Source: Lachnospiraceae bacterium
GTDB lineage: Bacteria > Bacillota_A > Clostridia > Lachnospirales > Lachnospiraceae
Length of the DNA stretch: 7,695 bases
Direction of reading: 5' to 3'
NCBI GenBank assembly: GCA_017416505.1
Contig: JAFQCI010000166.1
Location: 1-7,695, forward strand
This document shows, one piece after another, positions 5,373 through 7,695 of this stretch (its first letter is position 1; the number at the start of each line of letters is the position of its first letter). The translations under genes were made by a program, and so were the position numbers. The notes beneath the pieces were generated by a model, which was not told where the DNA came from, searched no databases, and worked only from the letters and a program-made list of their open reading frames with translations.

Positions 5373-6092
5373 TTACTTCTCTACCACAATCATAGTTGCC
5401 CCATCCATGCTTTCTATCTGCCTTATATTAAGAAAGCCTGCTTCCTGCAAGATTGTCAGCTCATGCTCCAAGGTAAATGGAATATCAAAATGGACAAAAC
5501 GTTCTTCCGGTATGCCTGACTTCTTTCTTTTTTGAAAATAGATTTCTTGTAGTAACCTTTCTTCCTCTTCACAGCAAGCAATATAATCACCTAGGATAAA
5601 CAGTCCGCCCTTTTTCAGACTCTGATATATCTTATCATAGAGCACTTTTTTCTGCTTGGGTAAAAAATGGTGAAAACTCTCAAAGGAAATCACAGCCTCC
5701 CATTGCTCTATACCAAAATCATACTGAAAGTAGTCCTCACAAACTACTTGGAGCTTCTTATCAGAATGTTTTTCTTTTAATTTCTCTAACATGCTCTGAC
5801 ATAAATCTACGCCAACCACAGATATTTCCGGATTCCTCTTCCATATCTCATCAAGCTCCAGACCTGTTCCACAGCCTAAATCCAGAATACTCTTCGTATC
5901 TGCTGGCAGAAGCTGTGCAAATCTCTGATATGCCCTGCTCCATACTGCCATATGTTCTTCATAATCACCGATCCGTCTGGTAAAGAAATCTCCCATTTCC
6001 TCTAATTCCATATCGGCAGTCTCATTAAGCCATTCCCTTAGCTCCCGCATATGCTGTTCTATGTTTTTGCGTATTACTATTTCCTTATACAT
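5373..6092 (-). CDS. Class I SAM-dependent methyltransferase, 239 aa
   Basis: Cytosolic Rossmann-fold methyltransferase that would transfer the methyl group of S-adenosylmethionine to an unknown acceptor. Motif I is ILDLGCGTG (69-77). The acidic residue after strand 2 is Asp96 in VGVDLC. Motif III is CEDYFQYDF (118-126) with Asp120, and motif IV includes AVISFESFHHF (133-143). The N-terminal 60 residues (REWLNETADMELEEM, then RRIGDYEEHMAVW) form a helical cap that I recognise from a conserved clostridial subfamily. The tail closes with GATMIVVEK. Many relatives begin at the equivalent of Met15, but here Met1 has AAGGA 8-9 bases upstream and Met15 has no binding site, so the longer start is chosen. 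It lies 45 bp after the DUF1062 gene on the same strand with no terminator between, so the two are probably co-transcribed. A role in modifying RNA, a small molecule or a protein remains open. Confidence 0.88.
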   Translation of the reverse strand: MYKEIVIRKNIEQHMRELREWLNETADMELEEMGDFFTRRIGDYEEHMAVWSRAYQRFAQLLPADTKSILDLGCGTGLELDEIWKRNPEISVVGVDLCQSMLEKLKEKHSDKKLQVVCEDYFQYDFGIEQWEAVISFESFHHFLPKQKKVLYDKIYQSLKKGGLFILGDYIACCEEEERLLQEIYFQKRKKSGIPEERFVHFDIPFTLEHELTILQEAGFLNIRQIESMDGATMIVVEK

Positions 6093-6137
6093 AAAATTTT
6101 CCTTTTTCCTCTTGCACCTATTACTTACAGATACTGC

Positions 6138-6707
6138 TTACAGATTTATCACGCCATATACTGTAATCTCTATGCCTCTATCACTTTGACTAATCTCAAT
6201 TTTCTTTGTATCCAACAGCTTTTTTATTCTGCTTCGTGACACTTTTAATACTTCTGCTGCTATTTTTTCCGGTCTGATTCGCAGTCCGTAAGGATTCTGG
6301 ATCACAATCCTATCGCCTTCACAAAAGGCAGGCTCTTGTTCATCACCATTGTTTTCATAATGGTAGAAAATATTTTCATTGTCAACCTCTACCTGATTCT
6401 TTCTAAAAAAAGAATAATTCGTTCCGTACTCAAGTGCCAGCTCTTCATCATTTGCCAGATAACGCTGATACTCTGTTTGCGGTATCTTTGCCGGATTCAG
6501 CCGCTCATAAATAGCCAGATTCTTGGTATGCTTGCATTTACTGCATTGATAAATCAGCCACACATCCAGCTTATTACCATTTGCATTCACGCGAAAACGA
6601 TTCGTGTTCTTAAAGCTTGTCTTGCATCCACAGCCGGAACACTGATAAATAATGTCAAAGGATTGTTCGGGTATCATTCTATATTCAATTTTTCTAAAAT
6701 AGCTCAT
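6138..6707 (-). CDS. DUF1062 protein: zinc ribbon plus S4-like C-terminus, 189 aa
   Basis: Protein of unknown function, recognised as the DUF1062 family from its start MSYFRKIEYRMIP and a middle stretch RVNANGNKLDVWLIYQC. Two CxxC pairs, Cys23/Cys26 (with Cys28 close by) and Cys55/Cys58, very likely bind one zinc ion. The middle, 70-125, is polar with no clear motif. Residues 138-175 (NPYGLRIRPEKIAAEV, then SRSRIKKLLDTKKI) resemble an S4-type RNA-binding fold, though a helix-turn-helix cannot be excluded. Taken with the zinc ribbon, nucleic-acid binding is the natural inference. AAGGAG (plus 6715-6720) lies 7 bases before the ATG, which fixes the start. It is first in a probable two-gene unit with the SAM methyltransferase, an association I believe recurs in Lachnospiraceae. 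Its leader resembles that of the CD3324-family gene. Length is normal for the family. Confidence 0.85.
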   Translation of the reverse strand: MSYFRKIEYRMIPEQSFDIIYQCSGCGCKTSFKNTNRFRVNANGNKLDVWLIYQCSKCKHTKNLAIYERLNPAKIPQTEYQRYLANDEELALEYGTNYSFFRKNQVEVDNENIFYHYENNGDEQEPAFCEGDRIVIQNPYGLRIRPEKIAAEVLKVSRSRIKKLLDTKKIEISQSDRGIEITVYGVINL

Positions 6708-6740
6708 TTTGCATCTCCTTACTTTTCAAAAAATACAGAT

Positions 6741-6787
6741 GCGCAAGCTATTACGTTTTCTTTTTTGCAATAGCCGCGCTATGCAAA
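6741..6787 (-). promoter_or_regulatory. Structured leader of the DUF1062-methyltransferase unit
   Basis: On the minus strand TTGCATAGC (plus 6778-6786) pairs with GCTATTGCAA (plus 6765-6774) around a three-base loop. The piece GCTATT (plus 6769-6774) can alternatively pair with AATAGC (plus 6747-6752). The order, sequences and spacing mirror the leader at 5016-5069. I find no convincing -35 upstream; an AT-rich TATTAT (plus 6808-6813) could be the -10. The remaining 6814-6947 has only a near-palindrome GGAACATGCTCC (6881-6892). Confidence 0.5.
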
Positions 6788-6947
6788 ATGATTAGGAGTT
6801 GTCATATATAATACCTCTTTCTTGTTTTCCTTACTGTAACATGTCGCCGAATTGTTTTCGACCTTAAGAATCTTTAGAATGGAACATGCTCCAGAATATG
6901 CTTTCATCTGCACATAAGCTTATCTATGAATCAGACTTACTTCATAC

Positions 6948-7001
6948 AAAAAGTGCACCTAAAAATGTTAGTGCTTATCTAACATTTCAGGTGCACTTTT
7001 T
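6948..7001 (-). terminator. Large bidirectional terminator of the ohrR-like gene
   Basis: A 13-bp outer stem AAAAAGTGCACCT (6948-6960)/AGGTGCACTTTTT (6989-7001) is perfect. An inner 9-bp stem AAATGTTAG (6963-6971)/CTAACATTT (6979-6987) closes a TGCTTAT loop. It has T-runs on both strands, lies 14 bases past the stop codon, and isolates this gene from the DUF1062 unit. Confidence 0.85.
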
Positions 7002-7015
7002 ATTCATTCCCCAAC

Positions 7016-7459
7016 TTATAATTCTTCTCGAAACGAATCCATTACCTTATTCAAAATCTGATATAGTTGCAATGCTTCCTCCTGCTCTATACACAGACAG
7101 CAGCTCATTTTTTGCGGAATCTCCACTGCCTTTTCCTTCAACTGCTCACCTTCCGGTGTAATCGCAACGTGCAGCACACGTTCATCCTTCAAGGTTCTTT
7201 TTCTGGTAATATAACCCTTCTGCTCTAGTTTTTTCAGCACAGGAGTTAACGTTCCTGAATCCAGAAACAAATAACTTCCAAGCTCCTTTACATTCATTTC
7301 CTTATGCTCCCACAGCACCATCATCGCAATATACTGCGTATAAGTAAGATCTATTTCATCCAAAAATGGCTTATATTTTTTCACAATTTCCTTGGAACAG
7401 GCATAAAGTGGAAAACATAACTGATTCTCTAATTTTAATGCATCGTATTTATTATCCAT
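7016..7459 (-). CDS. ohrR: OhrR-type MarR-family organic peroxide sensor, 147 aa
   Basis: Dimeric winged-helix repressor that in characterised bacteria shuts off ohr until organic hydroperoxides or hypochlorite oxidise its sensing cysteine. The family signature LENQLCFPLYACSKE is present with Cys15 exactly at the Bacillus subtilis OhrR position. Tyr19, Tyr29 and Tyr40, which contact the oxidised cysteine in that protein, also align. The recognition helix lies in LFLDSGTLTPVLKKLE (64-79), and the wing follows through RKRTLKDER (86-94). Unlike the B. subtilis protein it has Cys120, Cys121 and Cys123 in the helix after EIPQ, near where Xanthomonas OhrR has its resolving cysteine. That suggests a two-cysteine mechanism. 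AAGGAG lies 5 bases before the ATG. No ohr peroxidase gene lies on either side within view. The tail ends in FREEL; length is normal. OhrR subtype is likely; a hypochlorite- or electrophile-sensing relative is possible. Confidence 0.88.
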   Translation of the reverse strand: MDNKYDALKLENQLCFPLYACSKEIVKKYKPFLDEIDLTYTQYIAMMVLWEHKEMNVKELGSYLFLDSGTLTPVLKKLEQKGYITRKRTLKDERVLHVAITPEGEQLKEKAVEIPQKMSCCLCIEQEEALQLYQILNKVMDSFREEL

Positions 7460-7488
7460 GGTATCTCCTTTACCTTTCTATTCATCGT

Positions 7489-7502
7489 ACACAATTAAAT
7501 TT
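7489..7502. promoter_or_regulatory. Possible OhrR operator
   Basis: ACACAATTAAATTT contains CAATTAAATT (7492-7501), which matches the AATT-A-AATT core of OhrR operators as I remember them from Bacillus subtilis. It lies about 30 bp upstream of the ohrR start, where autorepression would act. A perfect palindrome CTAAATTTAG (7550-7559) farther upstream is a second candidate. Both are AT-rich, so chance matches are possible. Confidence 0.4.
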
Positions 7503-7695
7503 ACCACTTTTATATTGCTACAGCAACGCATATCTTCTTGAATTCATATCTAAATTTAGGTTTAGTGGAGTATGGGGAGTCCGAGTGTTGGTCACAATTC
7601 TGGGACTCAAAGCCTAAGAGTTACTAAATGTCCTCTTCTGACAGCTTTGATTAGCACTCTCTTGCGCAAACTCGCCCTGCTTCGCAGTGCTCAGA
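7503..7695. other. Non-coding right edge of the window
   Basis: No credible gene is seen on either strand. It contains a 6-bp inverted pair GAGTCC (7577-7582)/GGACTC (7603-7608), and small dyads TTGCGCAA and CTGCTTCGCAG near the end. From about 7640 the sequence is more GC-rich than what precedes it, which may mark the edge of another repeat or gene beyond the window. Confidence 0.35.

Noticed and set aside
6336..6773. 145-codon plus-strand frame
   Set aside because: It is antisense to the DUF1062 gene, whose zinc ribbon and ribosome binding site mark the other strand as coding.
6886..7161. 91-codon plus-strand frame
   Set aside because: It runs through the ohrR terminator hairpin and antisense to the ohrR coding region.

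Overview
The window is AT-rich and has the look of a Gram-positive, anaerobic Clostridia chromosome, most likely Lachnospiraceae. This rests on family resemblance of the proteins (an HD-domain protein, an SLC45-like MFS carrier, a short NSS transporter, a CD3324-family regulator, a methyltransferase/DUF1062 pair and OhrR), on strong AGGAGG-type ribosome binding sites and on U-tailed hairpin terminators. I cannot name the species. All seven confident protein genes are on the minus strand.

Left part (1-2280): an HD-domain phosphohydrolase with a GTG start and its own terminator, then a 12-helix MFS transporter of the SLC45/GPH type. The gap between them is mostly a 132-bp element with imperfect terminal inverted repeats whose internal hairpin also serves as the MFS terminator. 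Shorter relatives lie upstream of the MFS gene (27 bp) and in the leader of the sodium symporter gene (54 bp).

Centre (2281-3095): over 800 bp without a convincing large gene, but far from empty. A minus-strand promoter (TCGACA, 17 bp, TATAAT) carries two tandem Spo0A-box-like sequences and may drive a 41-codon ORF and the MFS gene. Pointing the other way is a near-consensus promoter (TTGACA, 17 bp, TGTGATAAT, A-tracts upstream). It is followed by about 335 nt of non-coding sequence and then an intrinsic terminator. This predicted RNA has twelve GGA motifs, several in repeats of the form RTGTAAAAGGGAA and three in predicted hairpin loops. That layout resembles CsrB/RsmZ sponge RNAs that titrate CsrA, and it is the best candidate here for something undescribed.

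Right part (3096-7695): an NSS-family sodium:amino acid symporter with a recognisable promoter and terminator, a small CD3324-family helix-turn-helix protein, a class I SAM methyltransferase preceded by a DUF1062 zinc-ribbon protein (probably one operon), and an OhrR-type peroxide sensor. The CD3324 gene and the DUF1062 gene share a similar leader that can form two mutually exclusive hairpins. OhrR has the conserved sensing Cys15 plus a C-terminal cysteine cluster, but no ohr gene is in the window. Most genes look like independent transcription units. The only functional groupings the sequence suggests are DUF1062 with the methyltransferase, and perhaps CD3324 with that pair through the shared leader.
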